Positions 1 to 6,260 of a stretch of DNA of 7,540 nt are shown here, piece after piece. The translations under genes and the position numbers were made by a program. Location: positions 1-7,540 of the forward strand of contig DFFH01000157.1 in NCBI GenBank assembly GCA_002368805.1. Direction: 5' to 3'. This DNA comes from Mageeibacillus sp. UBA3781 (lineage in GTDB: Bacteria > Bacillota > Clostridia > Saccharofermentanales > Saccharofermentanaceae). Positions within the stretch are counted from its first letter, which is position 1; each line of letters opens with the position of its first letter. Below the pieces are notes generated by a model that saw only the letters and a list, made by a program, of their open reading frames with translations, was not told the DNA's origin and made no database searches.

Positions 1-2118
1 GTCTATGCCGATTTAGGAGAATGCAGATTCGTTGGAGATCAGGTCTTTGTTTCTTACATGCTCTTCTACGAAACCGAAGGAGAGCCGGAAGGCGTTTCTG
101 GAAGAGTGCTTTTCGATAAGGATGGGAAGCTTCTTATGGATCTATCTTCCAAGGCGGATTCGAAGGAGCGTATCGAGAAGATCATCGAAGATAACAGCCA
201 TGAACTTTATGCGATCACTTTCGAATTGTCGGAATTTACTTACTCTATCCAAAAACTCAATCAGGACGGTTCACTCGGAGAAAAAAGAAAGATCCCTGCG
301 GAAATAGACGAAGAAAGTGAAGTGCTTTTTCTTCCGGATGGAAACCTCATGATCGCCAATATGGGCGAACTGAAGATCGTTGCGCCGGATGGCACGCTTG
401 CCGGGTCAAGCAGCCAGGAAGAATTCATGGGATGGGTCTTCATCCAGGACGGGAAATACTATGGCGGATGTAACCACTATTCCCCTGAAGATTGGGATGA
501 AAGCTATACATACATCCGGCAGATCGATCCGAAGACAGGTGAGCTCAAAGGAGAAAAGATCCGTTGCGGGGATCTCTCACACATTTCCCGGGGAATGGAC
601 CGGAGCTATCTGATTACGGAGGGAGACATCACGAAGGTCGATCTTCTGGACCTTTCTAAGAATCAGGTGGTGTTCAGCTGGAATGATACCGATTTTGATT
701 CCGCGCGGATCCTGGATACGAAGGTCAGTTCGGATCAGGAATTCTATTTCATCGAAGAATCGGGAAATGCGGAATCAGAAGAGAACGACGATCCCAGAGT
801 GGAACTGAAACTGTTGCAGGCTGTCCGCGCAGAGAAGAATCCCAATGCCGGGAAGAAGATCATTCTCATCGGCGCTTTCGAGCAGGATGTGAATATCCGA
901 AGACATGTCATCCGGTATAATCTTGACCCGGATTCGTCCTGCCGGGTGGAGCTTTACTACTATTCTCTCAACGATGTTTCCGCATCTTCGGGACTCGATA
1001 TGGAGAAACGCGTCGCGGAGAAAATGTCTCTGGATCTGCTGAGTGGTAACGGGCCGGACATCCTGATGAACGCATCGTGGCTTTCCCGGTTTAATTCGGA
1101 CGAAGTGCTGGTGGACCTGAATACTTTGATCGACAGCACAGATGATATGGGACTTGACAGAAATGCATATCTGGACAGTGTTTTCCGAGCCTCGGAACAG
1201 GACGGGAAACTCTACCACTTACCGCTGACTTTCTATGTGCGCGGCTGGGCCGCCAACCGGGAGCTCCTGGGGGATGCATCATCTTATACGTATAAGGAAT
1301 TTCTGGATGCCTGTGAAAAGCTTCCCGAAGATGTCTCTGTATTCACGGAAAGCCCATATAACGATCTGCTTTCACTGCTTCCTGTTTCTGAGTTTGTTGA
1401 TTATGAAAAGGGTCAGGTGCATTTCGAGGATCCGGAGTTTCAGCAGCTTCTGGAACTGGTCAGAAAATATGGCTCACCGAGAACACATGAGCAGCTTGCG
1501 AAGGAGATGGAAGATGAAAGAAATATCCGACCGGACAGCGGAGTGCTTTTCCGTGAGAACATGCTGGCCTTTACATTGGAATCGTTTGAAGATCTTTTCT
1601 CATATGCCAGAGTGAAAGAAAGGCTTGGAGGAAAGGGTGTTTTCTGCGGTATCCCCAGCCGTTCCGGAGGATCTATGATGGCAAGAGTAAATCTATCTAT
1701 GGCGATCTCCGCATCCTCCAGGAATCAGAAAGAAGCATGGGAATTCCTGCGGTTTATGGTATCGGATGAACAGCAGGAGATGATGACGGAATCCCTAAAC
1801 TGCAATTTTATTCCCGTTTCGCGAAAAGCACTGGATCTTCAGAATGAAAAGTGGATGGAGTTCAACCGGGAGAGGATCGAAAACTATGTTCCCGATCCGC
1901 GGTATCCGGATGAGAAACCGCTCGAGATCACCGAAGAAACGCTCTCGGAGTACATGAAGATCCTGGAGAGTATCCGGCTCGTTTCATCTTCCGATCCGGA
2001 GGTGATGTCGATCGTGATGGAAGAAGCGGCAGGATACTTTACGGATCAGAGAAGTCTCGATGAAGTATGCAGAACGATATCGAACCGGGCAAAGACGATC
2101 GTGCAGGAGAGAGGATAA
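1..2118 (+). CDS. Extracellular solute-binding protein, propeller-like N-terminal part (5' end outside window)
   Basis: The frame is open from base 1 to the TAA at 2116-2118 (705 visible codons), so the true start and any signal peptide lie upstream; the ATG at 58 is internal. Visible residues 1-279 show spaced strands with D-x-x-G turns (FDKDGKLL, LPDGNLMI, APDGTL), suggesting a beta-propeller-like domain. From NPNAGKK (280-286) onward it resembles ABC-transporter family 1 solute-binding proteins, including LDLLSGNGPDIL (344-355), a GKLYHLP strand and a C-terminal NR-KTIVQERG-type end. It is paralogous along its whole length to the next gene, which has a lipoprotein signal, so it is probably also a surface lipoprotein capturing a sugar or related solute. 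The ligand cannot be told. It precedes its paralogue by 63 nt with no terminator, suggesting one operon. The family call is from motifs seen by eye. Confidence 0.85.
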   Translation, partial: VYADLGECRFVGDQVFVSYMLFYETEGEPEGVSGRVLFDKDGKLLMDLSSKADSKERIEKIIEDNSHELYAITFELSEFTYSIQKLNQDGSLGEKRKIPAEIDEESEVLFLPDGNLMIANMGELKIVAPDGTLAGSSSQEEFMGWVFIQDGKYYGGCNHYSPEDWDESYTYIRQIDPKTGELKGEKIRCGDLSHISRGMDRSYLITEGDITKVDLLDLSKNQVVFSWNDTDFDSARILDTKVSSDQEFYFIEESGNAESEENDDPRVELKLLQAVRAEKNPNAGKKIILIGAFEQDVNIRRHVIRYNLDPDSSCRVELYYYSLNDVSASSGLDMEKRVAEKMSLDLLSGNGPDILMNASWLSRFNSDEVLVDLNTLIDSTDDMGLDRNAYLDSVFRASEQDGKLYHLPLTFYVRGWAANRELLGDASSYTYKEFLDACEKLPEDVSVFTESPYNDLLSLLPVSEFVDYEKGQVHFEDPEFQQLLELVRKYGSPRTHEQLAKEMEDERNIRPDSGVLFRENMLAFTLESFEDLFSYARVKERLGGKGVFCGIPSRSGGSMMARVNLSMAISASSRNQKEAWEFLRFMVSDEQQEMMTESLNCNFIPVSRKALDLQNEKWMEFNRERIENYVPDPRYPDEKPLEITEETLSEYMKILESIRLVSSSDPEVMSIVMEEAAGYFTDQRSLDEVCRTISNRAKTIVQERG

Positions 2119-2140
2119 GGCCGGGCGGATCAGGGAAAAA

Positions 2141-2182
2141 ATGGAAGAAGGAAAAACGAGAAAGAAAAGGAAGTGCTTCTGA
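2141..2182 (+). other. Possible 13-codon leader ORF overlapping the next start
   Basis: The 63-nt gap between the two lipoprotein genes contains an ATG frame encoding MEEGKTRKKRKCF. Its TGA (2180-2182) overlaps the ATG at 2182 as TGATG, the usual arrangement for translational coupling. The peptide is rich in Lys and Arg. Its own ribosome binding site is weak (a GGGA run just upstream), and the purine-rich gap could produce such a frame by chance. Nothing else is seen in this gap: no hairpin terminator and no convincing promoter. Confidence 0.2.
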
Positions 2183-4443
2183 TGATCAATAGAGGAAGAA
2201 GAATAGGGAAGAAACCGGCGGCTGCTTTTCTCGCGGTATCGATCGTTCTGACCATGGCGGGATGCCGTAAGCCGAAAGAAAAACAGAAGAAAGAGTATCG
2301 TGTCGTAAAGGAGACCGACCCATATTATTCCGCCTCAGAAGTGGAGCTGCTTATTCCTCGTAAGGAGGGAAAAGAGCTTCTGCAGCTTCTCGTAGATGAA
2401 CCGGAAATCTCGGACGGAAAGATCCGCTTTAAATTCGTTGCGAGCTACAAGGTTCCGAAAGAACTGGACGACAAGCAGTACCTATGTGCGCAGAACCTCG
2501 ATAACTTCACGGAAGAAGAGAAACTGGCGGTTTGGGAAGAGTGGGTCAGCTATTTCGATGAAGGCACGGCCTGCTTCGACCTTAACGGGAATTTCCTCGG
2601 AGTGGAAAAAGAAGAGGAGGATCCTCGTGCTTCCATGCCCTGGTCGGACGAACACACGGACCTGTTTTACTGTAAGTCTCTTCCGGATGGAAGAAGTCTC
2701 GGCTGGAACTTCGAGAAGATAGTGCTCTTTGATCCTGAGGGAAAAGAACTGGCGAGCTACGATCCCGAGCTGTTTTCGGGAGATATTTTTGTGGCGGGAG
2801 ATGAGATCTATGTTTCCTGCCGCCACTATGAAGAGGAAAAGACCGAAGCGTCGTATAACTATATCGTCCGGCTGGATGGCCAGACGCTGAAGGAAAAGGG
2901 AGATCAGATCCGCCTTTCCGGGTCGGTCAGTAAGGGAGATGTCTGTTCGAGTGATCAGGGGATCTTCCGCATGAGTTCCAATGGAATATATAAGATCAAT
3001 ACCGATAGTGGAAAAGAGAAAGAATTTCTTCTCTGGAGTGATACGGATCTGAATTATGTGGGCGTGATCGGAGATGGCGCGCAGATTGGAAGCAGTAAGT
3101 GTCAGCTGATCAAGTATGTGGACGAGGAAACAGATGAGAATGGACATATGGTCATGCACGTTCTTCTCGTCACGCTTACTAAGGAAACGAAAAATCCGCA
3201 TGCCGGGAAGACCGTGCTTACCCTCGGTGATGCGCGTGAAAACGATGCGGATCTTGTTAAGGCTGTGGTTGCGTATAACTTGCTTCCGGATAAGAAAGTG
3301 CGGATCGAGGTGCACGACTATTCTTCCTATGCAAGTGCATATGGCGCTTACGAGAAAGTTATCTCCAAGATCGCGGATCAGGTTTATCTCGATCTTCTCG
3401 CCGGGACCGGTCCCGATATCCTCGTGAACTTCGCTACCTCTCCTTCTTTTCAGACGGAAGATGTTCTTCTGGATCTGACGCCGTACATAAGCGGAGATGG
3501 CGGGCTTTCGGATCAGGAATACTACAGCACGCTTCTTCGTGCGTATGAAAAGGACGGAAAAGTATTCCACCTTCCGACCAATGTGGAGCTCTACGGATTC
3601 TGGGGAAACAGCGCACTTCTTCCGGAGGGACCGGCGATCTCTGCCTCTGATTTTGATGCTATCCGCGACAGTTTGCCGGAGAATACGATGCTTCTTCCGC
3701 CTATGGAATATGACGATCTTCTGAAGATGCTTCTGCCTCTTAAAACGGGCCGCTATATCGATCCTAAGAAGAACCGGGCGGACTTCTCCGACGCCTCCTT
3801 TGCCGAGATCCTTGATGTGGTGAAAAAGTATGGTTCCCATATAGAAGAACCGAATGAAGAAACTTATGAGGAAGCTATGGCAAAAGCACCGGAGACGCTT
3901 CTTCGTGAGAATATGGTCGCGATGATCCCGTGCATCATCTCTGCTCCGTCCGACTATAAGAATTGCCTTGTGCTTCAAAACGGGAAGGGAAGAGTCTATG
4001 CATTTGGCGATGGAAATGGTTCGGGCTTGCCGGATGTGGCTTCCGGGAATGACGGACGGTCTGGCCGGCAAGGCATGACGATCGATAGCAGGATGTCTGT
4101 TGCGATCTCGAAAGAGACTCCTTATTCGCAGGAAGCGTGGGACTTCATCCGGTCGCTTTTTAACGAAGAAAACCAGAGGTGCTTCGCAGAAAGCCTCGGC
4201 GGGATCCCGGTGATCCGAAGTGAGGTGGAGGCACTCTGCGAAAAATGTGAGATGACCGAACCGGAGAAAAGTGCTTTTGCCGAAGAACTGGAAAGAACAC
4301 ATGAAGTGCGCGTCACCGACGATGCGATCCTGAATATCGTGAAAGAAGAAACAGAAGGATACTTCCTCGGACAGAAGAGTTTGGACGCAGTAGTAAGCAC
4401 GATCCAGAACAGGGTAGAAACGGTGCTGAAAGAGCGCGGGTGA
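2182..4443 (+). CDS. Extracellular solute-binding lipoprotein, propeller-like N-terminal domain
   Basis: The ATG at 2182 is chosen because AAGGAAG (2167-2173) lies 8 nt before it; a GTG at 2173 would overlap that site. The 753-residue product starts with a basic n-region (RGRRIGKK), a hydrophobic stretch and the lipobox TMAGC with Cys28, so it should be lipid-anchored outside the membrane. Residues about 30-335 repeat strand-turn patterns like a beta-propeller. From NPHAGKT (338-344) it reads as a family 1 solute-binding protein: a VVAYN segment, LDLLAGTGPDIL (403-414), a GKVFHLP strand, and an EAWDFIRSLF helix near the end. The C-terminal block GYF-x-x-Q-SLD...NR...ERG is shared with the upstream gene. 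Length is well above the 400-450 residues usual for such binding proteins because of the N-terminal domain. It probably binds a sugar or oligosaccharide, but no transporter gene is adjacent and the ligand is unknown. No terminator follows the stop. Confidence 0.87.
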   Translation: MINRGRRIGKKPAAAFLAVSIVLTMAGCRKPKEKQKKEYRVVKETDPYYSASEVELLIPRKEGKELLQLLVDEPEISDGKIRFKFVASYKVPKELDDKQYLCAQNLDNFTEEEKLAVWEEWVSYFDEGTACFDLNGNFLGVEKEEEDPRASMPWSDEHTDLFYCKSLPDGRSLGWNFEKIVLFDPEGKELASYDPELFSGDIFVAGDEIYVSCRHYEEEKTEASYNYIVRLDGQTLKEKGDQIRLSGSVSKGDVCSSDQGIFRMSSNGIYKINTDSGKEKEFLLWSDTDLNYVGVIGDGAQIGSSKCQLIKYVDEETDENGHMVMHVLLVTLTKETKNPHAGKTVLTLGDARENDADLVKAVVAYNLLPDKKVRIEVHDYSSYASAYGAYEKVISKIADQVYLDLLAGTGPDILVNFATSPSFQTEDVLLDLTPYISGDGGLSDQEYYSTLLRAYEKDGKVFHLPTNVELYGFWGNSALLPEGPAISASDFDAIRDSLPENTMLLPPMEYDDLLKMLLPLKTGRYIDPKKNRADFSDASFAEILDVVKKYGSHIEEPNEETYEEAMAKAPETLLRENMVAMIPCIISAPSDYKNCLVLQNGKGRVYAFGDGNGSGLPDVASGNDGRSGRQGMTIDSRMSVAISKETPYSQEAWDFIRSLFNEENQRCFAESLGGIPVIRSEVEALCEKCEMTEPEKSAFAEELERTHEVRVTDDAILNIVKEETEGYFLGQKSLDAVVSTIQNRVETVLKERG

Positions 4444-4448
4444 AATTG

Positions 4449-4540
4449 TCGAAAAAATACAAATAAAACACTCGAAAAATTACAAATGAAATATTCGAAA
4501 AAATACAAATAAAATACTCGAAAAAATACAAATAGGATTG
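4449..4540. repeat. Four tandem 23-bp AT-rich repeats
   Basis: Units lie at 4449-4471, 4472-4494, 4495-4517 and 4518-4540, exactly 23 bp each with no spacers. The core TCGAAAAAATACAAATA is identical in units 1, 3 and 4; unit 2 differs at two positions. The last 6 bases vary more (AAACAC, AAATAT, AAATAC, GGATTG). A partial tail (TGAAATTG) precedes unit 1 and overlaps the stop codon of the lipoprotein gene. The final three bases of unit 4 are also the first three of the -35 hexamer of the ATPase promoter. The position suggests an operator array for a DNA-binding protein or an UP-element-like activator. The function is inferred. Confidence 0.93.
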
Positions 4541-4566
4541 TCTAAAGGCCTCCACGATGTTATCAT
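4538..4566 (+). promoter_or_regulatory. Sigma-A-type promoter of the AAA/DUF4143 gene
   Basis: TTGTCT at 4538-4543 (4 of 6 to TTGACA) is followed by a 17-nt spacer and TATCAT at 4561-4566 (5 of 6 to TATAAT). Transcription would begin near 4573, giving a leader of only about 18 nt that just includes the ribosome binding site GGAGG at 4578-4582. The repeat array abuts it upstream. Confidence 0.7.
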
Positions 4567-4583
4567 TATGGTAATTTGGAGGT
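4548..4583 (+). promoter_or_regulatory. Dyad over the -10 box and ribosome binding site
   Basis: GCCTCCA (4548-4554) pairs with TGGAGGT (4577-4583), giving 6 Watson-Crick pairs plus one G-U. Inside it GTTATC (4559-4564) pairs with GGTAAT (4570-4575) around a 5-nt loop, with two wobble pairs. In RNA transcribed from upstream the Shine-Dalgarno sequence would be locked in the outer stem. RNA starting near 4573 lacks the left arm and would be free. As DNA the same symmetry could be an operator. Confidence 0.5.
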
Positions 4584-4590
4584 GCTTGAG

Positions 4591-5898
4591 ATGAAATATT
4601 ATCCAAGACTTGTAGATTCCAGAATCGACCAGCTTAATGAGGCATTTAATGCCATCAATATAGTTGGTCCTAAAGGGTGCGGAAAAACAAGAACAGCTAA
4701 AGAGCGCTGCAAAACAATTATAGAATTTCAGGATGATGAACAGAGAGAGGGATTGCTTTCCATAGCAGATACTGCCCCCACTTTGTTTCTGAAACGTGAG
4801 AAACCAATCCTTTTCGATGAGTGGCAGGATGCACCTAAGATTTGGGGAACTATAAGGAAGGATTGTGATGATCATCCTGAATCAATCGGTGAGTATTATC
4901 TGACGGGTTCTACAAGCAAGATAGTAGATACTCCTCATACAGGTACCGGAAGAATAACCCGTCTTCAAATGTATCCAATGACTTTATGGGAAACCGGGGA
5001 ATCAAACGGAACTGTATCGTTGACCCGAATAGTAGCCGATGAGTCCTATGATCATAGTGGTGCAACTTCAAAAATGAGTTTAGAAGATCTGTTTTATGCG
5101 GCTTGCAGAGGTGGATGGCCAAGATGTCTTGCTCTAAGGAATAAAGAGGGAAAACTTGAGATAGCCAGAGACTACTATAGACAGATATACACAAGAGATA
5201 TAAGTGCTTTTGACGGCGTAAAGAGAAATTCTGAATGGGCAAGAGCCCTGCTCTGGTCCTATGCGCGCAATATGGCAACAATGGCAAAAAAAACAAAAAT
5301 CTATGCTGATGTTAAAGCTACACAGGATACAACTGATGCAACCTTGGCATCGTATATTGATGTGTTGGAGAGTTTGTTTGTCATTAAAGATATTGATGCA
5401 TGGACTCCGCAGATACGTTCTAAAACAGCGATCAGGGCGGCTAAAAAACACATATTTGTTGATCCGTCCATAGGGATAGCTGCCCTTGGATTGAACCCTG
5501 ATTATTTTGAAAAAGATGTGGATCTGTTTGGTCATGTATTTGAAAATCTGGTACTAAGAGATCTTCTCGCATACGCTCAAATTCACGATGCACACGTGCT
5601 TCACTATAGCGATGATATGGGACTTGAAGCGGATGCTGTATATCAGGCAGCTGACGGCCGTTATGCGCTGATAGAAATCAAATTGGGAGCAAATAAAGTG
5701 CCTGAAGGAGAAGCATCCCTGTTGAAGTTTAGAAAAACTATAGCCGATCACAACAAAAAAGCTCTGAGTGATCCAGTTCATCCGAAGCCTGTTTACAGAG
5801 AGCCATCAGCTCTAATCGTGATTTGTGGTACTGCTTCCATGGCATATACGACTAAGTCCGGAGTTCATGTCATTCCTGTTGGATGTTTAAGAGACTGA
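4591..5898 (+). CDS. AAA_14/DUF4143 ATPase (COG1373-like)
   Basis: The ATG at 4591 is preferred because GGAGG (4578-4582) sits 8 nt upstream; the TTG at 4576 would overlap that site. The 435-residue protein has Walker A GPKGCGKT (26-33), Walker B ILFDEWQ (73-79), a sensor-1-like YYLTGST (102-108) and the GTGRI...PMTLWE block (118-134) typical of this family. A winged-helix-like middle (about 235-280) is followed by DLFGHVFENLV (311-321). The C-terminal DUF4143 region has E346-x-D348 then E362-I-K364, compatible with a PD-(D/E)XK-like core. The family is widespread and poorly understood. Cytoplasmic ATP binding is safe; a DNA-related or defence role is only a guess. Length is full for the family. 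Sampled lines are clearly AT-richer than its neighbours (5281-5340 has 20 G/C of 60, against 32 at 3061-3120 and 35 at 6961-7020), suggesting transfer. It appears to be transcribed alone from its own promoter. Confidence 0.93.
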   Translation: MKYYPRLVDSRIDQLNEAFNAINIVGPKGCGKTRTAKERCKTIIEFQDDEQREGLLSIADTAPTLFLKREKPILFDEWQDAPKIWGTIRKDCDDHPESIGEYYLTGSTSKIVDTPHTGTGRITRLQMYPMTLWETGESNGTVSLTRIVADESYDHSGATSKMSLEDLFYAACRGGWPRCLALRNKEGKLEIARDYYRQIYTRDISAFDGVKRNSEWARALLWSYARNMATMAKKTKIYADVKATQDTTDATLASYIDVLESLFVIKDIDAWTPQIRSKTAIRAAKKHIFVDPSIGIAALGLNPDYFEKDVDLFGHVFENLVLRDLLAYAQIHDAHVLHYSDDMGLEADAVYQAADGRYALIEIKLGANKVPEGEASLLKFRKTIADHNKKALSDPVHPKPVYREPSALIVICGTASMAYTTKSGVHVIPVGCLRD

Positions 5899-5906
5899 TT
5901 GAATAC

Positions 5907-6012
5907 AAGGAGGCGAAGGTGATTTAATGGCTGAAAGAGAATTGGAAATGAAAAACTGTTGACCAAGTCGCTCAAAAATGATGCTTTAAGAGCGAATCTT
6001 TTAGAAATGTAA
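5907..6012 (+). pseudogene. Short, possibly frame-shifted ORF after the ATPase gene
   Basis: A strong ribosome binding site (AAGGAGG at 5907-5913, with AAGGTGAT at 5916-5923) precedes ATG 5927, which opens MAERELEMKNC and stops at 5960-5962. The -1 frame continues from CTG 5956 as LLTKSLKNDALRANLLEM to the TAA at 6010-6012, directly before the terminator hairpin. One extra A in the A5 run (5951-5955), or a -1 slip there, would join them into a 28-residue peptide. It may be the remnant of a second gene of the ATPase unit, a sequencing slip or chance. The product is not recognised. Confidence 0.3.
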
Positions 6013-6042
6013 AAGCCCCGTGGTCTTAGAACCATGGGGCTT
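6013..6042. terminator. Bidirectional hairpin terminator between the ATPase gene and tRNA-Thr
   Basis: AAGCCCCGTGGT (6013-6024) and ACCATGGGGCTT (6031-6042) form a 12-bp stem around a 6-nt loop. On the plus strand position 6020 pairs with 6035 as G-U, and a moderately U-rich CTCGCTTT follows. On the minus strand the same pair becomes a C-A mismatch, but the stem is followed by TTTTACATTT. It lies 7 nt beyond the tRNA 3' end, so it most likely ends the tRNA transcript and also the ATPase transcript coming the other way. Confidence 0.8.
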
Positions 6043-6049
6043 CTCGCTT

Positions 6050-6125
6050 TGGAGCCGATTGCGAGACTCGAACTCGCGACCTGCTGATTACAAATCAGCT
6101 GCTCTACCAACTGAGCTAAGTCGGC
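6050..6125 (-). tRNA. tRNA-Thr (anticodon UGU)
   Basis: The reverse complement folds as a full 76-nt cloverleaf. It has a 7-bp acceptor stem (6119-6125 with 6054-6060), a D stem GCTC/GAGC, an anticodon stem GCTGA/TCAGC with loop TTTGTAA (anticodon TGT at 6090-6092), a 5-nt variable loop, and a perfect T stem GCGAG/CTCGC with loop TTCGAGT. CCA is encoded (6050-6052) and the discriminator base is T, as common in Firmicutes threonine tRNAs. The acceptor stem contains one C6-A67 mismatch (positions 6120 and 6059). It decodes ACA and, by wobble, other Thr codons. It has its own promoter and terminator. Confidence 0.96.
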
Positions 6126-6145
6126 GACTTTTCAGCGCAAGAGAT

Positions 6146-6174
6146 ATTGTAAGGGGTAGGGATGGGTTTGTCAA
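6146..6174 (-). promoter_or_regulatory. Sigma-A promoter of tRNA-Thr
   Basis: Read on the minus strand, TTGACA (6169-6174, perfect consensus) is followed by a 17-nt spacer and TACAAT (6146-6151, 5 of 6). Transcription should start near 6139, about 14 nt before the mature tRNA 5' end. The strength fits a stable RNA gene. Confidence 0.92.
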
Positions 6175-6206
6175 GTGATTTTTTAGATGGTATATTCGAA
6201 AAAGAT

Positions 6207-6239
6207 CATCCGACATTATTGCCGGACCGATCGTTATCT
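6207..6239 (+). promoter_or_regulatory. Putative ECF-sigma autoregulatory promoter
   Basis: CATCCGACA (6207-6215), 14 nt, then ATCGTTATCT (6230-6239). The same 9 and 10 end bases with the same 14-nt interior recur at 7498-7530, while the interior differs. The ACA-N16-CGTTA geometry resembles ECF promoters (for example AAC-N16-CGT for sigma-W). The predicted start near 6244 gives a short leader with AAAGGAGG at 6244-6251. A poor sigma-A match (CCGACA, 18 nt, TTATCT) is the alternative reading. Confidence 0.7.
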
Positions 6240-6260
6240 TTATAAAGGAGGATCTTTTGC

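Noticed and set aside
2482..4302. 606-codon open frame on the minus strand opposite the second lipoprotein gene
   Set aside because: It lies wholly inside a well-supported gene, is rich in Arg, His, Ile and Phe with no recognisable motif, and has no ribosome binding site call; it is a shadow of the codon bias on the coding strand.
4449..4540. CRISPR array
   Set aside because: Units are directly adjacent with no spacers, the repeat is AT-rich and not hairpin-forming, and no cas gene is present.
4313..4875. Phe/Tyr/Ile-rich minus-strand frames across the repeat array
   Set aside because: The 23-bp period and T-rich complement keep several frames open by composition alone; the peptides are just translated repeats running into antisense of the ATPase gene.
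5865..6110. Minus-strand 81-codon frame
   Set aside because: It reads through the tRNA-Thr gene and the terminator hairpin, so it cannot be a real protein gene.
6050..6125. Integration attachment site in the tRNA
   Set aside because: No second copy of the tRNA 3' end and no integrase gene were seen in the window.
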